Assembly (NCBI GenBank): GCA_050303335.1
Contig: JBNLBN010000010.1
Span: 1 to 40,284, forward strand
Length of the DNA stretch: 40,284 nucleotides
From: Bilamarchaeum sp050303335
GTDB taxonomy: Archaea > Micrarchaeota > Micrarchaeia > Anstonellales > Bilamarchaeaceae
Direction of reading: 5' to 3'
The first letter of the stretch is position 1. Each line of letters starts with the position of its first letter. Made by a program: the position numbers and the translations under genes. The notes under the pieces were generated by a model. That model saw only the letters and a program-made list of their open reading frames with translations. It had not been told where the DNA came from and did no database searches. Shown here one piece after another: positions 24,559 through 32,068 of this stretch.

Positions 24559-24644
24559 AAGTGTAAATACTTCTGGCAATTAGACTCCCTGAACAAAGTT
24601 CCCTTGCTCATTTACTGGAGATTCACTTTTTGACTTAAGAAAAG

Positions 24645-24667
24645 GGTAAAAAGTTCGCTGAGGGGGA
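24645..24667. repeat. att-like direct copy of the tRNA-Ser 3' end
   Basis: These 23 bases are identical to 25752-25774, which covers the last 12 bases of tRNA-Ser plus 11 bases beyond. On the minus strand the similarity continues with GTTCAA, matching the T loop after a short mismatch. Duplication of a tRNA 3' end about 1.1 kb downstream is the usual mark of tyrosine-integrase insertion. No integrase is present. Confidence 0.7.
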
Positions 24668-24670
24668 AAC

Positions 24671-24722
24671 CTTGAACAAAGTTCAAGAACCTTTGCAGGC
24701 GCGTTTAACATAGAGTTAAACG
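24671..24722. repeat. Two perfect hairpins beside the att-like copy
   Basis: CTTGAAC-AAA-GTTCAAG (24671-24687) and CGTTTAAC-ATAGA-GTTAAACG (24702-24722) are perfect inverted repeats. The core GAACAAAGTTC recurs at 24591-24601. They sit just beyond the end of the minus-strand membrane-protein gene and could be transcript-end hairpins or recombination arms. Confidence 0.55.
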
Positions 24723-24742
24723 ATACGATAATCTTCCTCTGC

Positions 24743-25657
24743 TTATCTTGCGCCTTCCTTCAATTTGTTCCAATACCTATATGCAAGCGGCATGTACAAA
24801 GTCTGTAAGATTGCGGTGCCGACGCTCAGGAAAACCAATATGCCCAGAAGCGAGAGCAACACTATGCCATGCGGAAGGCTTAGCAATGCGAAGGCGATGA
24901 GCACAGCTGCCAGAAGGATGATGAGCCCTTCCCATCCAAGATAGACAAAAGGCAGAATCGTCATAACAACCCAGCTCAAGATCACGTAGGCGATCTGCAC
25001 AACCAGGCCTATCAGCGCAATAATCATCGAGAACAGAAGCGTTGCCGTGAAATCGTTCTTAACAAATAAAAGCGAGGAAAGGATGGATTCGACAGGTCCT
25101 TTGCCTGATATTGCCAGTTCATAAAGTCCGAACTGCAAAAGGAGATTAAGTGCAAGCCAAATAAGCAAAGCGAAGAATGCGCCAAGACCTCCCCAGACCA
25201 GCACAAGCGGAACAGAAAAAACTGCATAAATAGGAGAAGTAATAAGGCTGTAGATTATGAACGGTTTCGCCTTCTCTCGGAATAATCCGATGATGCTGAC
25301 GGCCCTTTTCTGCCCATGCTGTTCGTGCACTATCCGGTAAGCGGAAAGATTGATCAAACCTATGACTGTGTTGATGGTGAATATAATCACCCCCAGCAAT
25401 ATGATGATTGCAAAGGCAGCTAAGGGATTTGCCTCGGTATAAAGCAGGGACACATACAAAGTTCCAACAGTATATCCGATATTTTCAGGCTGGAAGAAGT
25501 TCTGATCTAAGAATATTGCTGGGAGAGCCATGATAAGTAGGATGATTCCGATTGTTATGGCATTCACTATCAGCAATTTCTTGAATAGATCAAAAAATTC
25601 GGTTTTAATAAACCCGAATCCTTCGTTTATCGTATCGGTCACAAGCTTGAAATTCAT
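24743..25657 (-). CDS. Polytopic membrane protein of unknown function
   Basis: This 304-residue protein has about six long hydrophobic stretches: LLIVNAITIGIILLIMALPA, AFAIIILLGVIIFTINTVIG, a segment from IIYSLITSPIYAVFSVPLVL, FFALLIWLALNLLLQFGLYE, LFSMIIALIGLVVQIAYVIL and two near the C-terminus. The N-terminal helix (LVTDTINEGFGFIKTEFFDL) resembles the start of archaeal membrane proteins found as stand-alone genes. The start at 25657 is chosen because GGTGAG lies just before it. It lies between the two copies of the tRNA-Ser end repeat and is the only gene there. Confidence 0.75.
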   Translation of the reverse strand: MNFKLVTDTINEGFGFIKTEFFDLFKKLLIVNAITIGIILLIMALPAIFLDQNFFQPENIGYTVGTLYVSLLYTEANPLAAFAIIILLGVIIFTINTVIGLINLSAYRIVHEQHGQKRAVSIIGLFREKAKPFIIYSLITSPIYAVFSVPLVLVWGGLGAFFALLIWLALNLLLQFGLYELAISGKGPVESILSSLLFVKNDFTATLLFSMIIALIGLVVQIAYVILSWVVMTILPFVYLGWEGLIILLAAVLIAFALLSLPHGIVLLSLLGILVFLSVGTAILQTLYMPLAYRYWNKLKEGAR

Positions 25658-25751
25658 AATGCTCACCGTTAATTTGTTTCTGGCCAATCGTCTTTTTGAA
25701 TTGGAGCATATGTGGGCTCGCATTGTGAACTTTTTGCATTAGGGGGATATT

Positions 25752-25774
25752 GGTAAAAAGTTCGCTGAGGGGGA
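25752..25774. repeat. tRNA-Ser 3' end copy of the att-like repeat
   Basis: This 23-base direct repeat partner of 24645-24667 overlaps the tRNA 3' end (25763-25774) and continues 11 bases past it. The intervening segment is 1.1 kb. Confidence 0.7.
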
Positions 25775-25846
25775 GATTTGAACTCCCGCGTACTTTCGTA
25801 CACAAGGTTAGCAACCTTGCGCAATACCTGGCTATGCGACCTCAGC
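25763..25846 (-). tRNA. tRNA-Ser (GCU)
   Basis: This 84-base tRNA has a long variable arm: acceptor GCTGAGG/CCTCAGC, discriminator G at 25763, anticodon stem CAAGG/CCTTG with loop TTGCTAA, variable stem GTAC-GAAA-GTAC, and T arm GGGAG/CTCCC with loop TTCAAAT. The anticodon GCT reads AGC and AGU. No intron; CCA not encoded. Partial copies of its 3' end (24645) and of its 5' end (25894-25903) flank it, consistent with past integration or duplication at this site. Confidence 0.95.
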
Positions 25847-25926
25847 AATGAACGATAAATTGATGAGGGATATGAAACCAAAAGTTTCATAAAGACCTCA
25901 GCAGCGAACGCATATGAGCTGATGAT
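25838..25926. repeat. Imperfect tandem copy of the tRNA-Ser 5' end and upstream flank
   Basis: GACCTCAGCAATGAACG (25838 on) recurs as GACCTCAGCAGCGAACG (25894 on), followed in both by a diverged AT(A/G)A..TGATGA segment. On the minus strand this is the first nine tRNA bases plus the leader. Between them lies ATGAAAC-CAAAA-GTTTCAT, a perfect hairpin. The 132 bases from 25847 to 25978 hold no gene. Confidence 0.5.
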
Positions 25927-25978
25927 GGTCCAGTGGACGATGTTCACTAGTACCCCAGCATGACTTCCTGAGTGGAGT

Positions 25979-27130
25979 TTATGCGATTTTTCCCCAGGCA
26001 GCAAGCTTCCACTTCTGGCCCGACTTCTTGGAAAGCGCGACGTGGCTTTCCGGGAAAACAATTGTCGGCTTCTTGAGCTTGATTACTGCAACTCCCTTTG
26101 CAAGTTTTGTAATAAGGCCGACGTTTGTTGAAGTATTGATGTTAACGACGACAAGTTCCCTCTCGTGGAGCGGAATCTGCTCGCTTGCCCTCTTCAGGAG
26201 CGAGTATTTTACCTTGATTTCAGATACAGGATCTGGCACCTCGCCTACATGTCCGACTACGCAGCCTACGAAAGAGTCTGCCTTGGTAAGCGAAGGGTCG
26301 ATTTCCGTACCCACTGCCACAAGGCCTCCCGGCTTTGCGGTCTTCAGGTCATCCTCCTCCTCGCGAAGCGCCGTGACCCTGGTGACAATCGGCTCAGTTT
26401 TCTCCTTCCGGGTGAAACCAGGCTTAATCTCTATTTCGTCTCCAAGCTTCAGGGCACCCTGGACAATCGATCCGCCTATAACGCCTCCGCGGATCTTGGA
26501 TATTTCTGCTCCGGGCTTGTTGACGTCGAATGACCTTGATATGAGCATCCTGAACTGGTCCTTCTCGTTGAACTGCGGGGGGGTCATAACGGTGTCTATT
26601 GCCTCCAGAAGAACGTCGATGTTGAGGTTGTTGTGAGCAGAAACTGGTATGATAGGTGCATTCTCTGCAACGGATCCCTTGAGGAATTCCTTGATCTCCT
26701 TGTAATTTTCAATTGCCTTTTCCTTGGTGACCAGGTCGACTTTCGTCTGGACTACTATGACTTTCTTGATTCCTGTTGAATTGAGGACTAGCAGGTGTTC
26801 TAGAGTCTGTGGTTGGGGGCATTGCTCGTTTGCAGCAATGAGGAATATTACTCCGTCGAGGATGCTCGTTGCCGATATCACCGTGGTCATGAGTATTTCA
26901 TGGCCCGGGGCATCGACTATCGATACCTTCCTGTGGAGCTTGCCTTCACTGGTCGAGTATTTTCCCTTGTTCTTGTAGATCTTCGCATCAGCATAGCCCA
27001 GCCGTATTGAAATGCCCCTTTTCAGTTCCTCGCTGTGGGTATCAGTCCATTTACCAGTCAAAGTCTGGGTAAGCGTTGTTTTTCCATGGTCAACATGCCC
27101 GAGCATGCCGATATTCATATCAGCTTGCAT
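25979..27130 (-). CDS. eif2g: Translation initiation factor aIF2 subunit gamma
   Basis: This 383-residue GTPase is the core of the factor that delivers initiator Met-tRNA. The P-loop is GMLGHVDHGKTTL. G2 lies in the ELKRGISIRLGYAD region, G3 is DAPGHE, G4 is QTKVDLVTKEKA and G5 is PVSAHNN. Domains II and III follow from about residue 190 (FDVNKPGAEISKIRGGVIGG, VALSKKSGQKWKLAAWGKIA). The zinc knuckle often present between G2 and G3 has no Cys here, replaced by KNKGKYSTSEGKLHRKV. The ATG at 27130 is supported by GAGG upstream and overlaps the S6e stop by 11 bases; MNIG at 27118 is an alternative. It is co-transcribed with eS6. Confidence 0.95.
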   Translation of the reverse strand: MQADMNIGMLGHVDHGKTTLTQTLTGKWTDTHSEELKRGISIRLGYADAKIYKNKGKYSTSEGKLHRKVSIVDAPGHEILMTTVISATSILDGVIFLIAANEQCPQPQTLEHLLVLNSTGIKKVIVVQTKVDLVTKEKAIENYKEIKEFLKGSVAENAPIIPVSAHNNLNIDVLLEAIDTVMTPPQFNEKDQFRMLISRSFDVNKPGAEISKIRGGVIGGSIVQGALKLGDEIEIKPGFTRKEKTEPIVTRVTALREEEDDLKTAKPGGLVAVGTEIDPSLTKADSFVGCVVGHVGEVPDPVSEIKVKYSLLKRASEQIPLHERELVVVNINTSTNVGLITKLAKGVAVIKLKKPTIVFPESHVALSKKSGQKWKLAAWGKIA

Positions 27131-27512
27131 CTTTTTCCTCTTTCTTTCCAAAGAGATCTTCGAGTTTTGCGGATCCTGCCTTAACGACGCTGGTATTGAC
27201 CTGGACAATCTCCTGGGAATATGTGTTTCCTCTTACCACGATCCTTTTCCTTTCTCCGTGGTTCTTTGCATGGAAACCGATACCGTCTGTAGAGAGTATG
27301 GTCTTCTTTACTGCGCCTGCGACATCTTCCCTCATGGGGAAACCGCTTCCGTCGCTTCCTCCCGTGAGCTTGAGGGTATAACCTGCTGCGCCGACAAGAT
27401 TGCCGTCAAGTTCGTCGCTGATCTTCTTTCCGACGATATTGGATTCCTTGCCCTTCTCGAGTTCCGTCTGGAAACTCTTTCCACTGGATGGGTCTGATAT
27501 TACTATTCTCAT
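27120..27512 (-). CDS. rps6e: 30S ribosomal protein eS6
   Basis: This 130-residue archaeal-length eS6 starts MRIVISDPSSGKSFQTELEK, with IVGKKISDELDGNLVGAAGY, LKLTGGSDGSGFPMREDVAG and GERKRIVVRGNTYSQEIVQV, all characteristic. GAGGTGA precedes the ATG. The last residues (KLEDLFGKKEEKDAS) are charged and flexible. The overlap with aIF2-gamma downstream is a known archaeal pairing of ribosomal protein and initiation factor. Confidence 0.97.
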   Translation of the reverse strand: MRIVISDPSSGKSFQTELEKGKESNIVGKKISDELDGNLVGAAGYTLKLTGGSDGSGFPMREDVAGAVKKTILSTDGIGFHAKNHGERKRIVVRGNTYSQEIVQVNTSVVKAGSAKLEDLFGKKEEKDAS

Positions 27513-27579
27513 AACTTCACCTCATAAATAGCAAAAATAGAATAAGATTAGTTTTATTTAAAAAAGAATGGGAAAAAGA

Positions 27580-27795
27580 TTAGGAGTTCTTGAGCTTAGC
27601 CCTGTAAACAAAACCGTCTTTTCCGAGGTAGTACATGAAACCGGATTCCTTCATGATTTTCTCATTTCCGACTTTCTTTTTCCTTCCTCTCTTGTTGTGC
27701 TTCATTGGAGCTGCCCAGACATATCCGTCTTTTCCTACGTAATAAAGATATCCATCTTCTCTTTCGATTTTTTCAGATCCGACTTTTTTTCCCAT
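27580..27795 (-). CDS. Small basic protein with two GKDGYV repeats
   Basis: This 71-residue protein is made of two near-identical modules: KKVGSEKIEREDGYLYYVGK-DGYVWAAPMK and KKVGNEKIMKESGFMYYLGK-DGFVYRAKLK. They are joined by HNKRGRK. Each module would form a short beta-sheet with exposed aromatics, and overall charge is basic, so nucleic-acid or ribosome binding is possible. Function is not established. The start at 27795 is chosen because GGTGAG lies five bases upstream; the ATG at 27807 would contain that site. It has its own promoter upstream of eS6. Confidence 0.82.
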   Translation of the reverse strand: MGKKVGSEKIEREDGYLYYVGKDGYVWAAPMKHNKRGRKKKVGNEKIMKESGFMYYLGKDGFVYRAKLKNS

Positions 27796-27880
27796 TTGTC
27801 TCACCATTTTTTTGCCTATTGGCTATCGTCTATATCCAGTAGATAATTTTTAAATCTATCGACGGGATACCGAGGAAGGG

Positions 27881-27895
27881 CCCCCACAATGGGGG
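27881..27895. promoter_or_regulatory. Palindrome over the start of the wHTH gene
   Basis: CCCCC-ACAAT-GGGGG spans the presumed ATG (27889). TTTTTAAAT at 27847-27855 would place transcription start near 27876. A protein bound here would block the start, so autoregulation is plausible. Alternatively the RNA hairpin hides the start codon. Confidence 0.4.
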
Positions 27896-28188
27896 TTTTT
27901 AACAGTAAAAGTGCATATCCCACCATGTTCTCTCTCTTTATGAGGCCGAAACCCTGTCGGATTTTCACCCTGCTCCGTGACCAGGATACCTCATGGCACC
28001 TATCAAAGATAGCAAAGAACAGCGACACGACGTACGTCTACGTCACCAAGCTCGTATCGATGATGCAGAATGACGGCCTTGTTAGCATAAATGAAAAGGG
28101 GAAAAAGAGGATCGTAAAACTGACGGAAAAGGGAATTGCTATCGCAAACATAATTCACGAGCTGATGGACCGCCTAGACAACCCTTAG
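27889..28188 (+). CDS. Winged-helix (MarR/PadR-like) transcription regulator
   Basis: This 99-residue protein has one winged-helix domain. FMRPKPCRIFTLLRDQDTSW precedes LSKIAKNSDTTYVYVTKLVS (the recognition helix with TYVYVTKL, a pattern shared by archaeal single-domain regulators). The wing MQNDGLVSINEKGKKRIVKL follows, then TEKGIAIANIIHELMDRL, a likely dimerising helix. The start could also be the ATG at 27925. Its target is unknown. It overlaps the convergent gene at 28174 by 15 bases. Confidence 0.87.
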   Translation: MGVFNSKSAYPTMFSLFMRPKPCRIFTLLRDQDTSWHLSKIAKNSDTTYVYVTKLVSMMQNDGLVSINEKGKKRIVKLTEKGIAIANIIHELMDRLDNP

Positions 28189-28605
28189 GGAAGTGGATTT
28201 CTTAGTGTAGCTTAGGACCTTGTCAAACCCTATATAATGGGAATAAACAGTCACTTCAACAGGATAGTTTCCTTCCTTCGTCTGATTGTTGGCAAAGATC
28301 CTTACAGGGGCATCCACGCTTTGGCCCGGTTTCAGCTCTCCGACCCTTTTTTCGGTTCCCTTGTTGATGCATGCATCGTCGAATCCGAGCATCACACCTT
28401 TTGGAAGAAGGGCATCAAGGGAAACGAGGTGGGTCTCGGGGGACTTGTTCTCGATCCTGACCATCAGGTCCACGGAGTTGTTTGCATTGGCAGACAACCT
28501 CATCGGAGTAAATTTCAATGAAACGTTGAATGGGTTTATTGATTTTTTCTCGCTCTTTTTTTCTTCAGTTTTCTCTGATCCTAATATTGATTCCCAGAAT
28601 CCCAT
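28174..28605 (-). CDS. Ig-like (NEW3-type) domain protein of unknown function
   Basis: This 143-residue protein starts MGFWESILGSEKTEEKKSEK, a charged non-secretory N-terminus. It continues with a beta-sandwich of about 100 residues: LKFTPMRLSANANNSVDLMV, RIENKSPETHLVSLDALLPK, ELKPGQSVDAPVRIFANNQT, GNYPVEVTVYSHYIGFDKVL. The pattern resembles archaeal alpha-galactosidase NEW3-like Ig folds, but with no export signal it would be cytoplasmic. The start at 28605 is set by GGTG upstream. Confidence 0.75.
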   Translation of the reverse strand: MGFWESILGSEKTEEKKSEKKSINPFNVSLKFTPMRLSANANNSVDLMVRIENKSPETHLVSLDALLPKGVMLGFDDACINKGTEKRVGELKPGQSVDAPVRIFANNQTKEGNYPVEVTVYSHYIGFDKVLSYTKKSTSLRVV

Positions 28606-28666
28606 AAAAACACCAGTACAATAAGAATTGGCAAGTTTTAAAATCACTATTATCTGATTCTGTTTC

Positions 28667-29809
28667 ATGGAAAACAAATTAGTGTTAATAATAGTCTTCG
28701 GTCTCATCATTGCAGCCTTGTACCTTGCATTGACTGCTCCACAGGTGGAGGAAACAGTCACAGTAGATACGGCTGCCAGGGACCTGATTTTGAAGGGGCT
28801 CTCAAAACAGATAGGAGTTCCTGAATACAACTACAGTTACAAGGAGATATCAAACGATTATGAATTGACATATAACGTTGCAAAGAAGGGGAATCTCAGC
28901 CTGGTCCAGGTGACGAACCCGCTCTCAACAAAGAGGGTATATTTCCTTGAAAATGACACTATCCTCTGCGTCGATTACGAGAGGTCCGTCTGCTCATCCA
29001 CGAAGAACCAGGCAGAGCTTGACAACTACATAGAATCATTGAGGGTGAAGCTGCTGGATGATTCGCGGCTTGAGGCTGACAAGTCCAACATGGCATACAT
29101 GATCGCAAATGGCATAGCGAAGATCAATTACAACACCACGCAGAAGCCGGGATGCACGCAGGTCGAATACCAGCTCGATTTCAGCGACATAACTCTGGAG
29201 CAGGCTGCAAGGTTCAGGATCAGCTCGAACAGCCCCAAGCTGTTCAACTGGACCATGTGCATCAATAACGAGACCGGGGAGATCAGGGAAAAATACTTCG
29301 AATATGAATATCAGGGGATGATCAACACATACAGGTACCAGCTGGTCAAATTCAGTGATCCTGTCCAGATAACCGTTCCGGAAAATATTACGACTGGAGC
29401 GATAGTCGAACTAAGGAATGAAAGGGAGCAGTCGGTCAGGATCGCAAGCTGTTTTGCGGATAAGACAGGAAGCGAGCGGAACAAGTGCATAAGCGACAGG
29501 GCGCTGATACTCCAGAAGCCCGAGATCTGCGATCTTGCAGGAGAGCGCAGGGACCAGTGCCTCGTATCGATCATACCTAAAACAAACGATGAGGAGATCT
29601 GCAAGATCGTTCTGGACCCTTCATTCAAGGAGGACTGCTACATTGAACTGGCGGGCAAGAACAAGAACGAAAGCTACTGCGATATGGTAAGCGATAAAAA
29701 AGACTTCTGTATCGAAGTCGCCAACAGGAACGAGTCCAATAACAACATGCCGGACATCAACATCAGCGACCTTCTCAACTGCATCGAAGATGGAAGTTGT
29801 GTGGAATGA
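28667..29809 (+). CDS. Membrane-anchored secreted protein with Cys-rich C-terminal repeats
   Basis: This 380-residue protein has an N-terminal membrane anchor (KLVLIIVFGLIIAALYLALT), placing the rest outside. Residues about 30-240 form a mixed domain with many N-x-S/T sites. The last 130 residues contain short Cys pairs (ASCFADKTGSERNKCISDRA, EICDLAGERRDQCLVSI, EICKIVLDPSFKEDCYIELA, SYCDMVSDKKDFCIEVA), each a C-x(8-12)-C helical-hairpin unit. This repeat is known in archaeal surface proteins of unknown function. TTTTAAAAT lies 27 bases upstream. It is coupled by an ATGA overlap with the glycosyltransferase, so it could be a substrate or partner. Confidence 0.78.
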   Translation: MENKLVLIIVFGLIIAALYLALTAPQVEETVTVDTAARDLILKGLSKQIGVPEYNYSYKEISNDYELTYNVAKKGNLSLVQVTNPLSTKRVYFLENDTILCVDYERSVCSSTKNQAELDNYIESLRVKLLDDSRLEADKSNMAYMIANGIAKINYNTTQKPGCTQVEYQLDFSDITLEQAARFRISSNSPKLFNWTMCINNETGEIREKYFEYEYQGMINTYRYQLVKFSDPVQITVPENITTGAIVELRNEREQSVRIASCFADKTGSERNKCISDRALILQKPEICDLAGERRDQCLVSIIPKTNDEEICKIVLDPSFKEDCYIELAGKNKNESYCDMVSDKKDFCIEVANRNESNNNMPDINISDLLNCIEDGSCVE

Positions 29810-30957
29810 AGATTGCAGTATTCACCGACACCTTCCTTCCGCAGATGAACGGTGTAGTCTCATACCTCCTCGACTCGCTTGAGGAACTATCGAAGAAATA
29901 TGAGGTAGTTGTTTTTGCTCCCGGTAAGGATAAGCTCGAGATTGAGGAAAAGAACTACAGGATTTACTGGATTCCGGCATCGCCTTTCCCCTTTTATGAG
30001 GGATACAAGATCGCTTCCATGAACTATGCAAGGGTAAGCGAGCTGATAAAAAAGGAGAAGCCGGACATCATACACGCTCATGCGCCTGTCGTTCTTGGCG
30101 TCCAGGGGATAGTCTGCGGGAGGATTAACAGGATTCCGATCGTTGTGACGCACCATACGCATTTTCCGGATTATGTTCCGCACCTTTTGAACGGCAAGCT
30201 TCCGGAGCAGTTCGAATCGGTAAGCGAGCTGACGGTAAAAAAACTCATCAAGCACGTTTTTGAAAACGTTGATATCGTGACGGCACCTACAAACGAGCTG
30301 GTCTGTGAACTCAGTTCATATGGACTAAAGAATGTCGTCCACCTTCCCAATGGAGTAAAGCTGAAGAAATTCAGGTACAGCAGGAAGGAAGGTGAAAAAT
30401 TCAGGAAAAAACTCGGAATCCCGGCACGCTCCAAGGTAGTCCTCTATCTGGGGAGGGTAAGCTATGAGAAAAAACTGGACATCCTTATCCATGCATTCAA
30501 CATGGTCAATGACGGGTACCTCGTGATCGCGGGAAAGGGGCCGTACCTTGACGACCTGAAAAAACATGCAGAGGCGCTCTCGATCAAGAATATCAGGTAC
30601 ACAGGTTTTCTTGACGAACGGGAGATAATCGGCGCATATTCTTCTGCAGATGTATTCGCATCCCCTTCTGATTCAGAAACATTCGGTCTGACTTTTGTCG
30701 AGGCTATGGCCTGCAAAAGGCCCGTAATAGGGGTCTCCAAGCTGGGGGCAAAGGAGATAATACTCAACGGAAAGACGGGCATACTCGTCGAGCCCCAGAA
30801 TGCGAGGAAACTTGCAAATGCAATAAAAAAGCTCTTCAAGAACAAAAAATTAAGGGATGAATACGGGCAAAACGGCTATGAACGGGCAAAGACATATTCC
30901 CTCAGGAAGAGCATAGAGGAAACCAGGAAGATATACCAATCATTAAAGCCTGAATAG
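29806..30957 (+). CDS. GT4-family glycosyltransferase
   Basis: This 383-residue GT-B fold enzyme begins MKIAVFTDTFLPQMNGVVSY. DIIHAHAPVVLGVQG and VVTHHTHFPDYV form the acceptor side, and VLYLGRVSYEKKLDIL begins the donor domain. The nucleotide-sugar binding EX7E motif is in SPSDSETFGLTFVEAMACKR. It is similar to diacylglycerol glucosyltransferases and phosphatidylinositol mannosyltransferase-type enzymes, so lipid or S-layer glycosylation is likely. The ATG at 29806 overlaps the upstream stop. Confidence 0.92.
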   Translation: MKIAVFTDTFLPQMNGVVSYLLDSLEELSKKYEVVVFAPGKDKLEIEEKNYRIYWIPASPFPFYEGYKIASMNYARVSELIKKEKPDIIHAHAPVVLGVQGIVCGRINRIPIVVTHHTHFPDYVPHLLNGKLPEQFESVSELTVKKLIKHVFENVDIVTAPTNELVCELSSYGLKNVVHLPNGVKLKKFRYSRKEGEKFRKKLGIPARSKVVLYLGRVSYEKKLDILIHAFNMVNDGYLVIAGKGPYLDDLKKHAEALSIKNIRYTGFLDEREIIGAYSSADVFASPSDSETFGLTFVEAMACKRPVIGVSKLGAKEIILNGKTGILVEPQNARKLANAIKKLFKNKKLRDEYGQNGYERAKTYSLRKSIEETRKIYQSLKPE

Positions 30958-30981
30958 TGCATATATATGCCAGGTGATTGA

Positions 30982-31440
30982 GTTTACACCATAGTCGGCA
31001 TTGACGCTGGAATCAAGACCGGATATGCAATACTGAACCTCAACGGGGAGCTTGTAGCGATAGGATCAGAAAAAGAAGCAAATGACGAACTGATTGTGAA
31101 GAAGATAACCAAGTACGGGAAGCCTGTCCTCATCGCCTCGGATACCAAACCGGCATCCCATTTTGTCTCGAAAATCGGGGCCAGGCTGAACATTAAGGTC
31201 CATGTGCCGAAAGAAAGCCTCAAGAAGGAGGAAAAAAGGATCATCGGCAAAGGCATTGTGGATCCTCATATGAGGGATTCGTTTGCAGCCGCCGTCAAGG
31301 CATACAGGAGATACGAGAACCGCCTCAGGCAGATCGAATGCATGGAGGTCGGGGAAAAGGACATGCTGAAGATGATGGTGATATCGGGAAAGAGAGTAGC
31401 CGATTGTTGCAGAATGCATAAAAATAAGCCAAACATTTAA
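30982..31440 (+). CDS. RNase H-like protein (DUF460/RuvC-like) with damaged or unusual start
   Basis: The coding frame carries VYTIVGIDAGIKTGYAILNL as a first RNase H-fold strand with the catalytic-type Asp. It ends with IVDPHMRDSFAAAVKAYRRY, the pattern of the N-terminal DUF460 domain. The frame is open from 30982, but an in-frame TGA sits at 30979 and no ATG, GTG or TTG begins the fold; the first in-frame GTG (31096) would delete the first strands. A GTG at 30974 reads MIEFT and would join this frame if one base were added near 30989. A sequencing deletion, frameshift pseudogene or non-standard start is possible. About 150 residues. Confidence 0.7.
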   Translation, partial: VYTIVGIDAGIKTGYAILNLNGELVAIGSEKEANDELIVKKITKYGKPVLIASDTKPASHFVSKIGARLNIKVHVPKESLKKEEKRIIGKGIVDPHMRDSFAAAVKAYRRYENRLRQIECMEVGEKDMLKMMVISGKRVADCCRMHKNKPNI

Positions 31441-31474
31441 ATAGTTGGATTGCGCAATTATACTGTTGGTGAAT

Positions 31475-32068
31475 ATGGTGGGCAAAAAAAAGACTATTTC
31501 TAAAAAGGGTGCTAGGACTTCTCCTAAAAAAGTCGTTAATAAATCCGAAAAGACGGTAGAAAAGAAAGCGCCGCCACCGAAGGTTTCACCTGAGATGAAG
31601 GCAACGACCAAGATACTCCAGGAAGCATACATCAGGCAGACTCTGATAGAGCTTGGCGGAGAGAATGCCCTTGCGATAATAAGGAACTTCTACAGCAACC
31701 ACAGCGATGAGGAGCTGGCAAAGAAGCTCAAGATAAAGATCAGCGACGTTAGGGCGACATTGAACAAGTTGCACAATGTCGGACTGGTCAACTACAACAG
31801 GCAGAAGGACAACGAGACAGGATGGTACTCGTACAGCTGGTCATTGAACCATGACAAGATGGCGAAATGGGCAACCGACCAGACCACCAAGATCGAGGGG
31901 CTTGAGGATGGCAATGAGAAATACTATTGTCCGTCCTGCGGCGAGGCATCGATCACGGATTTCGAAAACGCTTCTGTGGAAATGTTCAAATGCTCCCAGT
32001 GCGAAAGGATGCTCGAATTCCTTGACAAGGAAAAGATGATCGAGATGTACGAGAGAAAGAGATTCTGA
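31475..32068 (+). CDS. tfe: Transcription factor E alpha subunit
   Basis: This 197-residue protein matches TFE, which stabilises the open promoter complex with RNA polymerase. After a Lys-rich N-terminal extension (residues 1-40, KKTISKKGARTSPKK), the winged-helix domain runs LIELGGENALAIIRNFYSNH, DEELAKKLKIKISDVRATLN and VGLVNYNRQKDNETGWYSYS. The C-terminal zinc ribbon is YYCPSCGEAS and MFKCSQCERML. GGTGA precedes the ATG at 31475, and ATTTAAATA upstream is the TATA box. It overlaps the Nudix gene by one base. Confidence 0.94.
   Translation: MVGKKKTISKKGARTSPKKVVNKSEKTVEKKAPPPKVSPEMKATTKILQEAYIRQTLIELGGENALAIIRNFYSNHSDEELAKKLKIKISDVRATLNKLHNVGLVNYNRQKDNETGWYSYSWSLNHDKMAKWATDQTTKIEGLEDGNEKYYCPSCGEASITDFENASVEMFKCSQCERMLEFLDKEKMIEMYERKRF

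Noticed and set aside
25855..25975. Box C/D sRNA suggested by TGATGA and CTGA words
   Set aside because: Box spacing is wrong (about 40 bases between the elements) and no paired D'/C' set could be placed.
30967..30984. In-frame TGA as selenocysteine
   Set aside because: The TGA follows only four codons, no SECIS-like hairpin was seen, and the RNase H family has no Cys or Sec at that point.
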